The position numbers and the translations under genes were made by a program. DNA of 64,000 bases from Bacteroidales bacterium (GTDB lineage Bacteria; Bacteroidota; Bacteroidia; Bacteroidales; Marinilabiliaceae), in contig SUWW01000001.1 in the NCBI GenBank assembly GCA_015061285.1, positions 186,001-250,000 on the forward strand. The letters are read 5' to 3'. Positions 17,316 through 26,734 of the stretch are shown piece by piece (within the stretch, counting starts at the first letter, position 1; each line of letters opens with the position of its first letter). The notes below the pieces were generated by a model. The model was not told the origin of the DNA. It saw only the letters and a program-made list of their open reading frames with translations, and did no database searches.

Positions 17316-18137
17316 TTAGTATTGTTCCTTTTCGTTTGGGAAATCAACATTTTTCACATCATCAACATACGAGCTGATTGCATTCGAAATATCATCATAA
17401 AGATGTAGATAACGACGCAAAAAGCGAGGTGAGAATCCGTTGGTAATGCCAAGCATATCGTGAGCCACAAGCACTTGACCATCGGTGCCATTGCCAGCAC
17501 CAATACCTATCGTGGGTATGCTAAGCTCTTTTGTAACACGAGTAGCAAGGGCAGCTGGAATTTTCTCGAGCACAACGGCAAAACAGCCAGCCTTTTCGAG
17601 TATGTGAGCATCTTTGACAAGTTTCTCAGCCTCAGCCTCTTCCTTAGCACGCACTGTGTATGTGCCAAATTTATGTATTGACTGAGGAGTAAGTCCGAGG
17701 TGACCCATAATAGGAATACCAGCCGAGAGAATACGTTCTACAGATTCAAGAATCTCTTCGCCACCTTCAATCTTAATGGCGTCTGCACCAGTCTCTTTCA
17801 TAATACGTATGGCAGAGGCGAGAGCCAATTTTGAGTTTCCTTGATATGTACCGAATGGCAAATCCACCACCACAAGGGCACGCGACACCGCACGTTTCAC
17901 CGATTGAGCGTGGTATATCATCTGATCGAGGGTGATAGGTAGTGTAGTATCGAAACCTGCCATAACGTTTGACGCTGAATCGCCAACAAGTATTGCATCT
18001 ATACCAGCACCATCGACGATGCGGGCCATAGAATAATCGTATGATGTTAGCATGGCTATCTTTTCGCCACGCTGCTTCATTTCGCCAAATGAATAGGTAG
18101 TTACTTTCTTTGGCGCTATTTGATTTGCTGCAGACAT
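17316..18137 (-). CDS. panB: 3-methyl-2-oxobutanoate hydroxymethyltransferase
   Basis: PanB adds a hydroxymethyl group from methylenetetrahydrofolate to alpha-ketoisovalerate, the first step to pantothenate and coenzyme A. The 273-residue TIM-barrel protein shows family landmarks: [19 protein letters not shown], the metal-binding [34 protein letters not shown], and the catalytic-Glu region VLEKIP. Length is normal. A -7 box TAAATTTG lies 25 bases upstream. No other pantothenate gene is adjacent; the downstream partner is an RNA-modifying enzyme. Confidence 0.98.
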   Translation of the reverse strand: MSAANQIAPKKVTTYSFGEMKQRGEKIAMLTSYDYSMARIVDGAGIDAILVGDSASNVMAGFDTTLPITLDQMIYHAQSVKRAVSRALVVVDLPFGTYQGNSKLALASAIRIMKETGADAIKIEGGEEILESVERILSAGIPIMGHLGLTPQSIHKFGTYTVRAKEEAEAEKLVKDAHILEKAGCFAVVLEKIPAALATRVTKELSIPTIGIGAGNGTDGQVLVAHDMLGITNGFSPRFLRRYLHLYDDISNAISSYVDDVKNVDFPNEKEQY

Positions 18138-18161
18138 TTTTTTGATTTTTTATACGGGGCG

Positions 18162-18169
18162 CAAATTTA
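18162..18169 (-). promoter_or_regulatory. -7 box for the panB operon
   Basis: TAAATTTG on the minus strand, an exact TAnnTTTG, 25 bases upstream of the panB ATG. No clear -33 element. Confidence 0.45.
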
Positions 18170-18249
18170 TGCAATTAAGTAGTTAACCACTGCGCTTTTA
18201 GTGTTGTTAACACTATGATGCTAATTGTTTGGTACTACATATTTCGTAA

Positions 18250-21200
18250 TTATCTCGGGTAAATTTCAATATGGCTACTGCCTGAATTGCCATTTTTTAT
18301 AATACGAATCTGCGTGGTTATGCGTTCGCTCATGGTATCAGTATGGCTTATGACGCCAACTTTTTTACCTTGCGACGACTGAAGCATAGCCAAAGAATCG
18401 ATAACCGAGGCAAGCGTATCGGGGTCGAGTGTTCCGAAGCCTTCATCGATAAACAGATTGTCGAACGACACATTGCGCGACGACAGCGACGATAGTCCCA
18501 GCGCAAGTCCAAGACTGACGATGAATGTTTCGCCGCCCGAAAGTGATGTGGTGTCGCGAATATCGTCGGCGCGGTCGTGGTCGATGACTCGTATGCCAAG
18601 CGAGTTGCGGACCTGCATAAGTTCGTAGCGCGAATTGAACTTACGAATTTCAGCATTCGCATGAGCAATTAGGAAACTAAGCGTATTGCATTGTGCTATT
18701 TTGCGCAATAGTTTGCCCTCGCTACCGCCCACAGCATCGCTAATCTTCTCCCAATCGTTCTTGAGCTGTTCGGCTTTTTGGAGTGCTTCGAGGTTGTTGC
18801 CGAGCTCTTGTTCGGCCTTCGTATGATTCTCGAGTTTAGTCTTGGCATTCACCAACGCTTCGAAAATATTATTCGATTGAAGCTCGTCGCGCTCTGTCGT
18901 CAGTGCCTCCTTGCTCTTTTCGGGTTTGCTCTTCTGATGCTCGGCGTATGTATGTTGAGACTTCTCATAAAGAGCTTCACTCTGCTTGAATGCTGAAGTG
19001 TAGGCCTCTTTCTGTTGGCGTATCAGATTCCAATTGTCGTTGGCTTCAAGCATAAGATTCACATCGTCGGTAGTTATCTCCTTGAGTTTGTCGGGTTTTG
19101 CGTTGTACGTACTTATCCACTGAGCGAGTTCGCGGGTTTTGCCTTCGAATAGCTCGTTTTCGTTGGTAAGACTTTCGAACCAAGTGTTGCGCTTGCTCAC
19201 TTTTTCGATTAGCAAATCGCTAAGGTTCTTAATCTGTTTATCTCTATTTGTAACAAACTCATCAGCAGCACGTTTTGCGCTATTTATGCGACTTTCTACT
19301 TCATCGGGGTCAGCGCCACCAAGTTCGGCGTTGTAATGGGAAGTCAGTTCCTTGAGAGCGTTTTCGGCTTGCCGCCAACTGGTTGTAGCATTTTGTACGA
19401 GCTCTACGGCGCGCTTTTGTTGATCCTGAAGTTCAGGCGCAACTTTTTCATATCCAGCGAGGTCGTTTTTGAGGTTGTCAACCTTCTGTTTTTCAGCGTT
19501 TACGTAGTTTTCCGCATCTAAGATGAACTTGTCTTTCGCTTTTTGCGCTTCGGTTTTCTGGTCGTTGTAAGTATTGATATTCCTCTGTGTCTCGAAGAAA
19601 AATTTCAGATCATCGGCAGCTTTTTTCTGCTGACATTCAGCGAATTTTATACGTTCATCAGCCTCATCTTGATTTTGCGGCAAATCGACATACTTGCTTC
19701 TGAGCTTATTCAAATCGGTTTCGATATTCGTAATATCTATCTCAAGTTGCGTTTTACGCTTTAGTTTTTCTGCCATCGCACTTTGATTGGCAGAGAGTTG
19801 CGCGGAGAGGCGTTTTTCTATTTCTTGTTGTCGGCGAAGTTCGTCAGTTTTGGCATTTAGCAACGCTTGCATATCGTTTTTAGCATCATCAAACTTCTTA
19901 TTATCAGCGTGATATGGATGTTCTGTTGCGCCACAGAGTGGGCAAGGCTCCCCTGATACCAAATGCATACGATGTACAACCCAATTTTCACTCGAAAGCA
20001 GTGTATATGTTTTTTGCAAAACCTCTTTTTCATTGCTCAGAGCCTCTATATTCAGTTTACTAAGTTCAGTAGTAATATGCTCATTATCAGCTTTCAAATT
20101 AGCACATTCAGTACTTATGTTGTCAAATTCTTTTCTATAATTATAAATATTTACAATCAGCGTCTTAGCATTCTGCATATCGTTCAAGGTGATGTCGGCT
20201 ACAGATTTCTGCTTTTGTAGTGCATCAATATTCTGACCATCAATCTTTTTGCTTTCCAATTTGAGTGTTTCTTCTAAGCCGAGAATGTTTTTATTCAGTC
20301 TCTCTCTCTTTTCCTCAATCTTTTCGAGCACGACATTCAAGTTGTCTTGAAGTTTCTTCAAATCGGCTTGCGCTTGATTGATGTTTTTTTCATTATCGGA
20401 CATTTTAGCATCAGCAGTAATTTTCTCTTTTTCAGCTGTTTGCTTCGCCACTGCAGCATTATCTAATATCGATTTTGCAGCGTCGATTTTTACCTTCAGA
20501 GCGCGAGCACTAAGGATGTGCGGCATGGTTTGTTCGATAACTTGTTGCGCTTTATGAGCGTCGGTTTGCAGATTGGTAAGTGTCTCTTTTTCTCTATTAA
20601 TCTGCGTTTCGTCTTGTTTTATTTCAGCATCGAATTTAGTTATGCTGCCGCTGAGTTTGTCAATTTCGGCTTTTATGCGATTCACTTCGCGCTGGATATT
20701 TACTGCAGGTTCAAAGGCATCGTGCATATTTAGCCGCACAATTTGGCTTTGAAATTCAGTAAGTTTCTGCTGAGCCGTTTCTAACGCATTTTTGTATTGG
20801 GAGATTTCTTTTAGATATTTTTCGTTATTTGCATACCAAACAAGTTCATTATCAACCCTTTTCAGCATTTTTTGAATCTCTTCTTGCTGTTGCTGCAGAT
20901 GTTCTATTTGCTCCTTGAGCTCTTTGAGAGCTTCGGTCGAGAGAATGTTCTGTTTGGCAAGTTCGAAGCGTGCGCTAATCTGGTTATAATCGGCAACTGA
21001 GGCATCTTTTTTATTCTTTATTTCAGCTGCTATGCGCGAATACTTCTCGCCGCAACCGATCAGTTTTTCAAGCAATTCGTAACGTTCATCTTCTTTGGCT
21101 GTCAGGAAGTTAGCGAACGTTCCTTGCGCAATAAGTACGGTGCGAAGAAATTGCTCATATTCGAGACCAATAATCTTTGGTAAATCATTCCAATCGGCCG

Positions 21201-21654
21201 TTTCTTCGGTCTGTACGCCGTTGGAGTCGATAGAGATTTTGTAGAGCTCTGTGGTTGTGCTGGAGTATTTCTTCACCTGAAAACGCACGCTCCATTCGGC
21301 TCGATAGACGATACCATTGTTTGCAAGAAATGTCAACTTGCTGTAGCCGAACTTCTTACCACGCGTAAGTATGTTGCGACTATCGGTAGGCGCGAGGCGA
21401 TTTTTCTCAGCGTCATCAGATTCGCCATAAATCTCTATGCGTCCACGTCCACCCTTCTGGCGCGAATAGCGCGGAGTGCGGTCGTAGAGAGCCAAACAGA
21501 TGGCATCGAGAATGGTCGATTTTCCGCTTCCCGTCGGACCAACAATACTGAATATGTTGCTGTCGCCAAGTGCGCCTTCGTTGAAGCTAATCACCTCGCC
21601 CTCAAGCTTATCGAGTGAAGCGAGGTTGAGTATTTCGAGTTTCAGAAGTTTCAT
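18250..21654 (-). CDS. sbcC: Exonuclease SbcC, SMC-like ATPase subunit
   Basis: SbcC with SbcD forms an ATP-dependent nuclease that opens DNA hairpins and blocked ends. The 1134-residue protein has Walker A GPTGSGKST (residues 39-47), two long coiled-coil arms, the zinc-hook CPLC at about residue 568, the ABC signature SLSGGETF and Walker B NLFIDEGFGTLDPD near the C-terminus. A TTG at 21660 would add two residues and overlap the sbcD stop; I prefer the ATG at 21654, two bases after that stop, because MKLLKLEILNL is the usual SbcC start. It is cotranscribed with sbcD. The enzyme is relevant to removal of long palindromes such as those near 9 kb. Confidence 0.96.
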   Translation of the reverse strand: MKLLKLEILNLASLDKLEGEVISFNEGALGDSNIFSIVGPTGSGKSTILDAICLALYDRTPRYSRQKGGRGRIEIYGESDDAEKNRLAPTDSRNILTRGKKFGYSKLTFLANNGIVYRAEWSVRFQVKKYSSTTTELYKISIDSNGVQTEETADWNDLPKIIGLEYEQFLRTVLIAQGTFANFLTAKEDERYELLEKLIGCGEKYSRIAAEIKNKKDASVADYNQISARFELAKQNILSTEALKELKEQIEHLQQQQEEIQKMLKRVDNELVWYANNEKYLKEISQYKNALETAQQKLTEFQSQIVRLNMHDAFEPAVNIQREVNRIKAEIDKLSGSITKFDAEIKQDETQINREKETLTNLQTDAHKAQQVIEQTMPHILSARALKVKIDAAKSILDNAAVAKQTAEKEKITADAKMSDNEKNINQAQADLKKLQDNLNVVLEKIEEKRERLNKNILGLEETLKLESKKIDGQNIDALQKQKSVADITLNDMQNAKTLIVNIYNYRKEFDNISTECANLKADNEHITTELSKLNIEALSNEKEVLQKTYTLLSSENWVVHRMHLVSGEPCPLCGATEHPYHADNKKFDDAKNDMQALLNAKTDELRRQQEIEKRLSAQLSANQSAMAEKLKRKTQLEIDITNIETDLNKLRSKYVDLPQNQDEADERIKFAECQQKKAADDLKFFFETQRNINTYNDQKTEAQKAKDKFILDAENYVNAEKQKVDNLKNDLAGYEKVAPELQDQQKRAVELVQNATTSWRQAENALKELTSHYNAELGGADPDEVESRINSAKRAADEFVTNRDKQIKNLSDLLIEKVSKRNTWFESLTNENELFEGKTRELAQWISTYNAKPDKLKEITTDDVNLMLEANDNWNLIRQQKEAYTSAFKQSEALYEKSQHTYAEHQKSKPEKSKEALTTERDELQSNNIFEALVNAKTKLENHTKAEQELGNNLEALQKAEQLKNDWEKISDAVGGSEGKLLRKIAQCNTLSFLIAHANAEIRKFNSRYELMQVRNSLGIRVIDHDRADDIRDTTSLSGGETFIVSLGLALGLSSLSSRNVSFDNLFIDEGFGTLDPDTLASVIDSLAMLQSSQGKKVGVISHTDTMSERITTQIRIIKNGNSGSSHIEIYPR

Positions 21655-21656
21655 CG

Positions 21657-22919
21657 TCAATCGTTTTCGTCGGTGTTAATGTTGCTAAGCAAGTCGGAGA
21701 GCAGTGACACTTGCTGTTCATTCATTTCAGTTCCATGCTTAATGGTAAAAGCCTCGCGCAGAGTCTCCATTGGGTCGCGATTGAGCACCTCATCTACGCT
21801 CTGCACTTCGTGGTCGCTAGTCAGCGTATGTATGTTTAGCGCATGGTTGATTTTCTGAATGCGACACAGCACTGCGTTTTTATTGGCAAACAAATCTTCA
21901 AGTTCCTTTATCTCGTCGTTGCTCACATTGTCTTGAGCCACTTTCAGCAATACGTATGCAGCATTGTCGTTGAGTTTGCCATCAGTGCGATCGGGCAATT
22001 CTTTGATTAGCAGCTTGGCCAACTTCTTAGGCGAAATCTCTTCGTCGCCTTCAGGCAAGATGAGCAAAGGATGCTGCGGTGTATATATAATATGCTGAAC
22101 ATCAATATTTTCAATACTATTTATAGTTATAAAATCAACACCATGCGAATAGTCCTTTTCGGCAAACGACATCGGCAACACGCTACCGGTATAGCGAGCC
22201 CAATCGACGCCCCAAATTCGTTGACGCTTATGTATGTGTCCGCAAGTGAAATAGTCGGGATGGTTTGGCCAGTTGCTAAGCGAAACCTCTTCTTGTCCAC
22301 CAACGATAATCTTCTCACTGGCGTCTTCCTTGGCAATGTCGGCACCTTTGGCATACATATGAGCCATCATCAGCATAGGCCAATTGGGATATTTAGCACG
22401 CGCATAATTAGTCAAATCGTGTAAGATTGCATTCACACCTTGAGAATAGTTGGCATTTTGCACAATATCGTTACGCAGATAAGGCACAGCAAGCACCACA
22501 AGATGCTCACCTTGAGCACTACTTATAGGTATTACAAGTTCGTCGAAGTTAATCAGCCATCGTTTCTCGGATTCGCTCCAAACGCGAGGTATCTCGCCTC
22601 GAACCTCAATATTGTGCATACTAAGCAATGCACGCGGAGCTTCAAGTCGGCTGGCAGAATCGTGATTGCCAGCTATAATAACAATATGCATCTGACTACA
22701 TAGACGCGTGGCATCGGTCAGAAAACGATAGTAGGCCTCTTGCGCCTTTGCCGATGGATTTCCATTGTCGTATATATCGCCTGCAACAAGTAACACGTCG
22801 GGCTGCGCAATAGCTATTTGATTTAGTAGCCACGATAAGAAATGCTTATGTTCGTCGAGTCTATCGTTGCCATGAAAAAGGTTCCCCAAGTGCCAATCAC
22901 TTGTTGATATTATTTTCAT
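21657..22919 (-). CDS. sbcD: Exonuclease SbcD, nuclease subunit
   Basis: The 420-residue protein is the calcineurin-type phosphoesterase partner of SbcC (bacterial Mre11). Metal-binding motifs are visible in order: STSDWHLG (residues 5-12), VAGDIYDNG, AGNHDSASRLE, then a later MMAHMYAKG and CGHIHKRQ. Two Mn ions at this site perform 3'-5' exonuclease and endonuclease cleavage. Family length is about 400. It leads the sbcD-sbcC operon; its stop lies two bases before the sbcC ATG. I found no consensus promoter in the 107-base gap to the divergent nuclease gene. Confidence 0.97.
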   Translation of the reverse strand: MKIISTSDWHLGNLFHGNDRLDEHKHFLSWLLNQIAIAQPDVLLVAGDIYDNGNPSAKAQEAYYRFLTDATRLCSQMHIVIIAGNHDSASRLEAPRALLSMHNIEVRGEIPRVWSESEKRWLINFDELVIPISSAQGEHLVVLAVPYLRNDIVQNANYSQGVNAILHDLTNYARAKYPNWPMLMMAHMYAKGADIAKEDASEKIIVGGQEEVSLSNWPNHPDYFTCGHIHKRQRIWGVDWARYTGSVLPMSFAEKDYSHGVDFITINSIENIDVQHIIYTPQHPLLILPEGDEEISPKKLAKLLIKELPDRTDGKLNDNAAYVLLKVAQDNVSNDEIKELEDLFANKNAVLCRIQKINHALNIHTLTSDHEVQSVDEVLNRDPMETLREAFTIKHGTEMNEQQVSLLSDLLSNINTDEND

Positions 22920-23086
22920 ATAAATAGTGTTGATTTTGATAAAGAGTAAAAATAGTCAAGTTTTCTATTCGAAAAGGCGCTTTCATAAATAGTGTTTTAT
23001 AGTGCATAAATATCAAAATAGAGACATTGCTATTCGTGAATAACGTGTACATTCGCGGCGTTTTCCTCAGAACCAACATAAAACAA

Positions 23087-24661
23087 ATGAAAAAGCTTAA
23101 TTCTATTTTTATTCTGCTTTGGGTGACATTGGTCGCGTTGGCAGAACCATTCGACCGTGAAGCGTATTACGGTAGCGCTAATGGCAAATGTGGCGAAGAG
23201 CTCCGCAAAGTACTTACCCAAATACTTAGCTCAAATGGTAAAGTACTCAGCTACGATGAACTTTGGAGCGCCTACGCTACAACCGACGTACGCGAAGATG
23301 GCACTATTTGGGATATTTATTCCAACGTAACGGCCTACGACCCATCAAAAAACCACGGCGGCAACTACAAAAAAGAGGGCGACTGCTACAACCGCGAGCA
23401 TAGCATTCCTCAAAGCGTGTTCAACAAGCAACAGCCTATGCGCACCGACCTCTACCACGTCATTCCTACCGATGGATATGTAAACAATCAACGCGGTAGT
23501 TACTGTTTTGGCGAAGTGGCCTCGGTTAAGTATGCTTCTAAAAACAGCTTCAGCAAAACTGGCACCCCTACAAGCGAACTGAAAAATGCTGGTTGCAAAG
23601 AGTCGATTGTATTTGAGCCAAACGATGAGTATAAAGGCGACATAGCACGTACGTATTTCTATTTTGTTATACGCTACGCAAGCAATATGTCATCGTTCAA
23701 AAAGTATGGCATGTTCAGCAATAATACTCTCAGCTCTTGGGCAAGCGAAATGCTCATCAAGTGGTCGACTGCTGACGTTGTAAGTGCTAAAGAGACAAAT
23801 CGCGTTGAAGCGGTGTATGAGCTACAGAAAAATCGCAATCCGTTCATAGATTACCCTGGCTTGGAAGAGTACATCTGGGGGTCGTATAAAAATGTGCCAT
23901 TCAGCGCAAGCAACTACGTGAATCCATACACTGGTCAAAGTGGCAACGACACGCCTGAACCTACGCCCGACCCTACGCCTGACCCTACTCCAACGCCAGA
24001 GCCAATTGTTACTTCTGGTGATGTATATATAAAAGTCACCGAAGAGCCAAACGACTGGAGCGGTGCTTATCTCGTTGTATACGAAAGTAGTTTAGTGGCT
24101 TTCAACAGCAGTTTGGAAGACATCGACGCCAAGAAAAACAGCATAAAAGTGACGCTCGAGAATGGCGGAATAGCTGTAGATGACGAGACTGAAAAGGCCG
24201 AAATAATTATTACTAAAAATAGCAACAGCACTTACAGCATCAAGACGAGCAATGGTGTGTATATAGGTGGAGAAAAAGGCAAAAACGGCATAGCCACAAG
24301 CGAAAGCGCCATTGAGAATAATATCATGTTGTCGAACGGACAAATGATTGATATTGTAAGCAATGATATGCACTTGAAATTCAATCCACAAAACAAGCAA
24401 GAGCGTTTCCGCTATTTCAAGGCTTCGTCGGGTGGAATGAAAATGGTTACTCTCTATCGCAAGACTGTTTCAAGCAATGGAGGTTCAGAGGTTGACGAAC
24501 CTAATACGCCAGAAGATCCTGGAACAGTAACCGACGTTACCCCCGTTAGAAGCAACGCCACTCAAACCGATGTAATTTTCGACTTGAATGGTCGCCGACT
24601 GAAATCGATCACCTATCCAGGCATATACATAATAAACGGACAGAAAGTAGTAAAACAATAA
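23087..24661 (+). CDS. Secreted endonuclease I family protein with a C-terminal sorting-like tail
   Basis: From the preferred start (MKKLNSIFILLWVTLVALAEP; a Met 20 codons earlier exists but would hide the signal peptide) the protein has 524 residues. After the signal peptide comes an Endonuclease_1 (EndA/NucM) domain, about residues 25-275, with the core CYNREHSIPQSVF and DLYHVIPTDGYVNNQRG, typical of Mg-dependent non-specific nucleases. A proline-rich linker (PEPTPDPTPDPTPTPEP) leads to a beta-rich domain of unknown role, then the tail DLNGRRLKSITYPGIYIINGQKVVKQ, a form of the C-terminal segment seen on many secreted Bacteroidales proteins and resembling type IX sorting domains. It probably degrades extracellular DNA. 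Confidence 0.88.
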   Translation: MKKLNSIFILLWVTLVALAEPFDREAYYGSANGKCGEELRKVLTQILSSNGKVLSYDELWSAYATTDVREDGTIWDIYSNVTAYDPSKNHGGNYKKEGDCYNREHSIPQSVFNKQQPMRTDLYHVIPTDGYVNNQRGSYCFGEVASVKYASKNSFSKTGTPTSELKNAGCKESIVFEPNDEYKGDIARTYFYFVIRYASNMSSFKKYGMFSNNTLSSWASEMLIKWSTADVVSAKETNRVEAVYELQKNRNPFIDYPGLEEYIWGSYKNVPFSASNYVNPYTGQSGNDTPEPTPDPTPDPTPTPEPIVTSGDVYIKVTEEPNDWSGAYLVVYESSLVAFNSSLEDIDAKKNSIKVTLENGGIAVDDETEKAEIIITKNSNSTYSIKTSNGVYIGGEKGKNGIATSESAIENNIMLSNGQMIDIVSNDMHLKFNPQNKQERFRYFKASSGGMKMVTLYRKTVSSNGGSEVDEPNTPEDPGTVTDVTPVRSNATQTDVIFDLNGRRLKSITYPGIYIINGQKVVKQ

Positions 24662-24683
24662 AAACATCTGAGAGATAAAACAT

Positions 24684-24719
24684 TAGGCGCTATCGCAAAT
24701 CACGTTGCGGTAGCGCCTA
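24684..24719. terminator. Bidirectional terminator between nuclease and TPM genes
   Basis: A 15-bp stem (TAGGCGCTATCGCAA with its complement, one G-T wobble) around a 6-base loop, placed between the convergent genes ending at 24661 and 24765. Confidence 0.8.
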
Positions 24720-24764
24720 TCTATTTAGCTAAAATTCATTTAACACTTAGATATTACTGCGTTA

Positions 24765-25598
24765 TCACCAGCTTCCGCCGCCTCCGCCTCCACCGAATGA
24801 GCCGCCTCCAAAGCCGCCAAACGAACCAGAGCCAGAGCTAAACGAGCCCCAACTTGAGTTGCTACTCTTGCCAAGTTGCGAGGCAAAGAGCGCAGCCGTC
24901 AAAAAGTCGCTGCCTGAAATGCGACGCTTGCCACCTTTGCCATTGCCGTTTTTGTCGGAGCGACCAGCAAAGAAGGCTAAGACCAATATGGCAATTATGG
25001 TAATAACTGCTACAAATACATCGTCAAAATCTTCGTCGAAACTGTCGTTGGTGTATTCGCCACGCACTGCTTTCATAATAGCCAATGCGCCAGCTACAAC
25101 GCCCGATGCATAATCGTTTTCGCGAAAATGAGGAATCATTTCGTTGTTGACTATGCGCGAGCAAGTAATGTCGGGCAAGACTCCTTCAAGACCGTAGCCT
25201 GTTGAGATGAAGGCTTGTCCGCGGCTATCAGCAGTTTTGGGCTTCACAACCATCACAACGCCGTTGTTTTTTCCCTTCTGACCAACGCCCCACGTCTGTC
25301 CGACGCGGTATGCAAAATCGGCAATTTCGTAGCCTTCGAGCGACGAAACGGTTAGCACAACAATCTGCGTGCTTTGGCTTTTGTCGAAGGCCACGAGAGA
25401 ATCTTCGAGCATGCGTATTTCACTACTACTTAGCAAGTTAGCCAAGTCGTTAACCAAATGCGGTGGATTAGGACGCTCGGGAATTTCTGCTGCAACTATA
25501 GGTTTTGCATATATATATAACATACATATACATAACAGTCTGATTGCAAGTACATTACTATTCAAACGAAACTTCATTCGACAACTCATTTTCATCAT
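24765..25598 (-). CDS. TPM-domain membrane protein with glycine-rich C-terminus (YgcG-like)
   Basis: The protein (277 residues from the first ATG, 270 from the better signal-peptide start MKFRLNSNVLAIRLL at 25577) has a signal sequence, a TPM domain (about 45-180: VNDLANLLSSSEIRMLEDSL, QIVVLTVSSLEGYEIADFAYRV, STGYGLEGVLPD), one membrane span (FVAVITIIAILVLAFFAG) and a GGGSFGGGGGGGSW-type tail. This is the YgcG/Psb32 architecture; in plants TPM proteins help photosystem II repair, but the bacterial role is unknown. It is the third gene of lemA-TPM-TPM, overlapping the second by at least 20 bases. Colocation with LemA is widespread in bacteria. Confidence 0.9.
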   Translation of the reverse strand: MMKMSCRMKFRLNSNVLAIRLLCICMLYIYAKPIVAAEIPERPNPPHLVNDLANLLSSSEIRMLEDSLVAFDKSQSTQIVVLTVSSLEGYEIADFAYRVGQTWGVGQKGKNNGVVMVVKPKTADSRGQAFISTGYGLEGVLPDITCSRIVNNEMIPHFRENDYASGVVAGALAIMKAVRGEYTNDSFDEDFDDVFVAVITIIAILVLAFFAGRSDKNGNGKGGKRRISGSDFLTAALFASQLGKSSNSSWGSFSSGSGSFGGFGGGSFGGGGGGGSW

Positions 25599-25989
25599 CA
25601 GATTGATATGGGAAATATTGCTTCAACAGCTCGCCGCAACGTTCGATAGCGTTGCATAGACCGCCAACGAAGTCGCCTTTTTTGAACTGCTGTTCCATCT
25701 CGCCGCTAATGGTAGTCCAAAAATCGTTGGTAACCTTGGCATTGATGCCGCAGTCGCCAATGACGGCAAACTTGTGGTCGTCGGCAGCGAAATAGAACAG
25801 AATGCCGTTGCGCAGTTTGGTGCGTTGCATGCCAAGCAAGGCAAACGTCTGGGCTGCCGAGTCGAGCACATTAGCCTCACAACGACGCGCCACATGCACA
25901 CGGATTTCGCCCGAACAGTTGAGTTCGGCCCGCTCGATGGCTTGTTCAATGACGCGACATTGCTCTTTGCTGAAAAACTTCTTGCCCAT
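25558..25989 (-). CDS. TPM-domain protein, soluble form
   Basis: This 143-residue protein is a lone TPM domain without signal peptide, membrane span or glycine tail (IEQAIERAELNCSGEIRVHVARRC, GILFYFAADDHKFAVIGDCGIN, FVGGLCNAIERCGELLKQYFP). Its start overlaps the lemA stop in TAATG and its end overlaps the next gene, implying tight translational coupling. The pairing of a soluble and a membrane TPM protein behind LemA is frequent in Bacteroidota. The biochemical role is not established. Confidence 0.88.
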   Translation of the reverse strand: MGKKFFSKEQCRVIEQAIERAELNCSGEIRVHVARRCEANVLDSAAQTFALLGMQRTKLRNGILFYFAADDHKFAVIGDCGINAKVTNDFWTTISGEMEQQFKKGDFVGGLCNAIERCGELLKQYFPYQSDDENELSNEVSFE

Positions 25990-26567
25990 TAGAATTCTAC
26001 TTTTGGAGCAGTAGAAGCGCCTTCTGCAGCCGTGAAATATGGTTTAGACTCGAAGCTAAAAATGCTTGCTACGATATTATTAGGGAATTTACGTATGTAA
26101 GTATTGTATTCGCGAGCCGTGTCGTTGAATTTCTGGCGCTCAACAGTGATGCGGTTTTCGGTGCCTTCGAGTTGAGTTTGAAGGTCGCGGAAATTCTCGT
26201 TTGCTTTCAAGTCGGGATATTGCTCTTGAACGACGAGCAGACGCGATAGAGCTTGCGTAAGTCCATCTTGAGCAGCTTGGAACTCCTTGAGGCTCTGTTC
26301 GTTGAGTTTAGAAGCATCGATAGTCATCGAAGTAGCTTTTGCACGCGCTTCTACAACTCCCGTGAGCGTTTCTTGCTCGTGTTCGGCATAACCTTTTACT
26401 GTAGCTACGAGGTTAGGAATGAGGTCTGCACGGCGCTGGTAAACATTCTCCACTTGCGACCAAGCCGCTTCTACCGATTCTTGTTTTTCTACCATTGAGT
26501 TGTAGCTGCAGCTCGACATAGATATGGCTGCAATGCTGAGTAACAAAAGAGTTTTTAGTGTTTTCAT
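25989..26567 (-). CDS. lemA: LemA family lipoprotein
   Basis: From the ATG at 26567 (MKTLKTLLLLSIAAISMSSCSYNSM) the protein has 192 residues: a lipoprotein signal with Cys at about residue 20, then the LemA helical bundle with the family strings VEAAWSQVENVYQRRADLIPNLVATVKGYA and YNTYIRKFPNNIVA. An upstream Met would add 33 residues with no sense as a signal, so it is rejected. LemA proteins are envelope-associated and of unknown function. A TTGA-19-TACATTTG promoter lies just upstream, and the gene leads the three-gene lemA-TPM-TPM operon. Confidence 0.93.
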   Translation of the reverse strand: MKTLKTLLLLSIAAISMSSCSYNSMVEKQESVEAAWSQVENVYQRRADLIPNLVATVKGYAEHEQETLTGVVEARAKATSMTIDASKLNEQSLKEFQAAQDGLTQALSRLLVVQEQYPDLKANENFRDLQTQLEGTENRITVERQKFNDTAREYNTYIRKFPNNIVASIFSFESKPYFTAAEGASTAPKVEF

Positions 26568-26595
26568 AGGATTAATTGAATTATGTCTATACGTA

Positions 26596-26626
26596 CAAAT
26601 GTAGCTATAAATAGCGTTCGTTTCAA
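26596..26626 (-). promoter_or_regulatory. Promoter of the lemA operon
   Basis: Minus strand TTGA, 19 bases, TACATTTG. The -7 box is exact and identical to that of the HIT gene and of the cassette in the threonine operon; the implied leader is about 22 bases and supports the lemA start at 26567. Confidence 0.5.
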
Positions 26627-26734
26627 TGAGAGCTATTAGATGATATAAATAATACAGACGAGACATAAGAGTCTGCTTGTTCGTGTAATCGACTGATACA
26701 CAATATTCTATGTATAAATAGAATGCTAATGCCG

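Noticed and set aside
16530-17408. Plus-strand frame of 292 codons across the pseudouridine synthase gene
   Set aside because: Antisense shadow of clear RluA and PanB coding sequence, crossing the terminator of that operon.
21655-21660. TTG start for sbcC
   Set aside because: An ATG two codons later gives the standard SbcC N-terminus and needs no overlap with sbcD.
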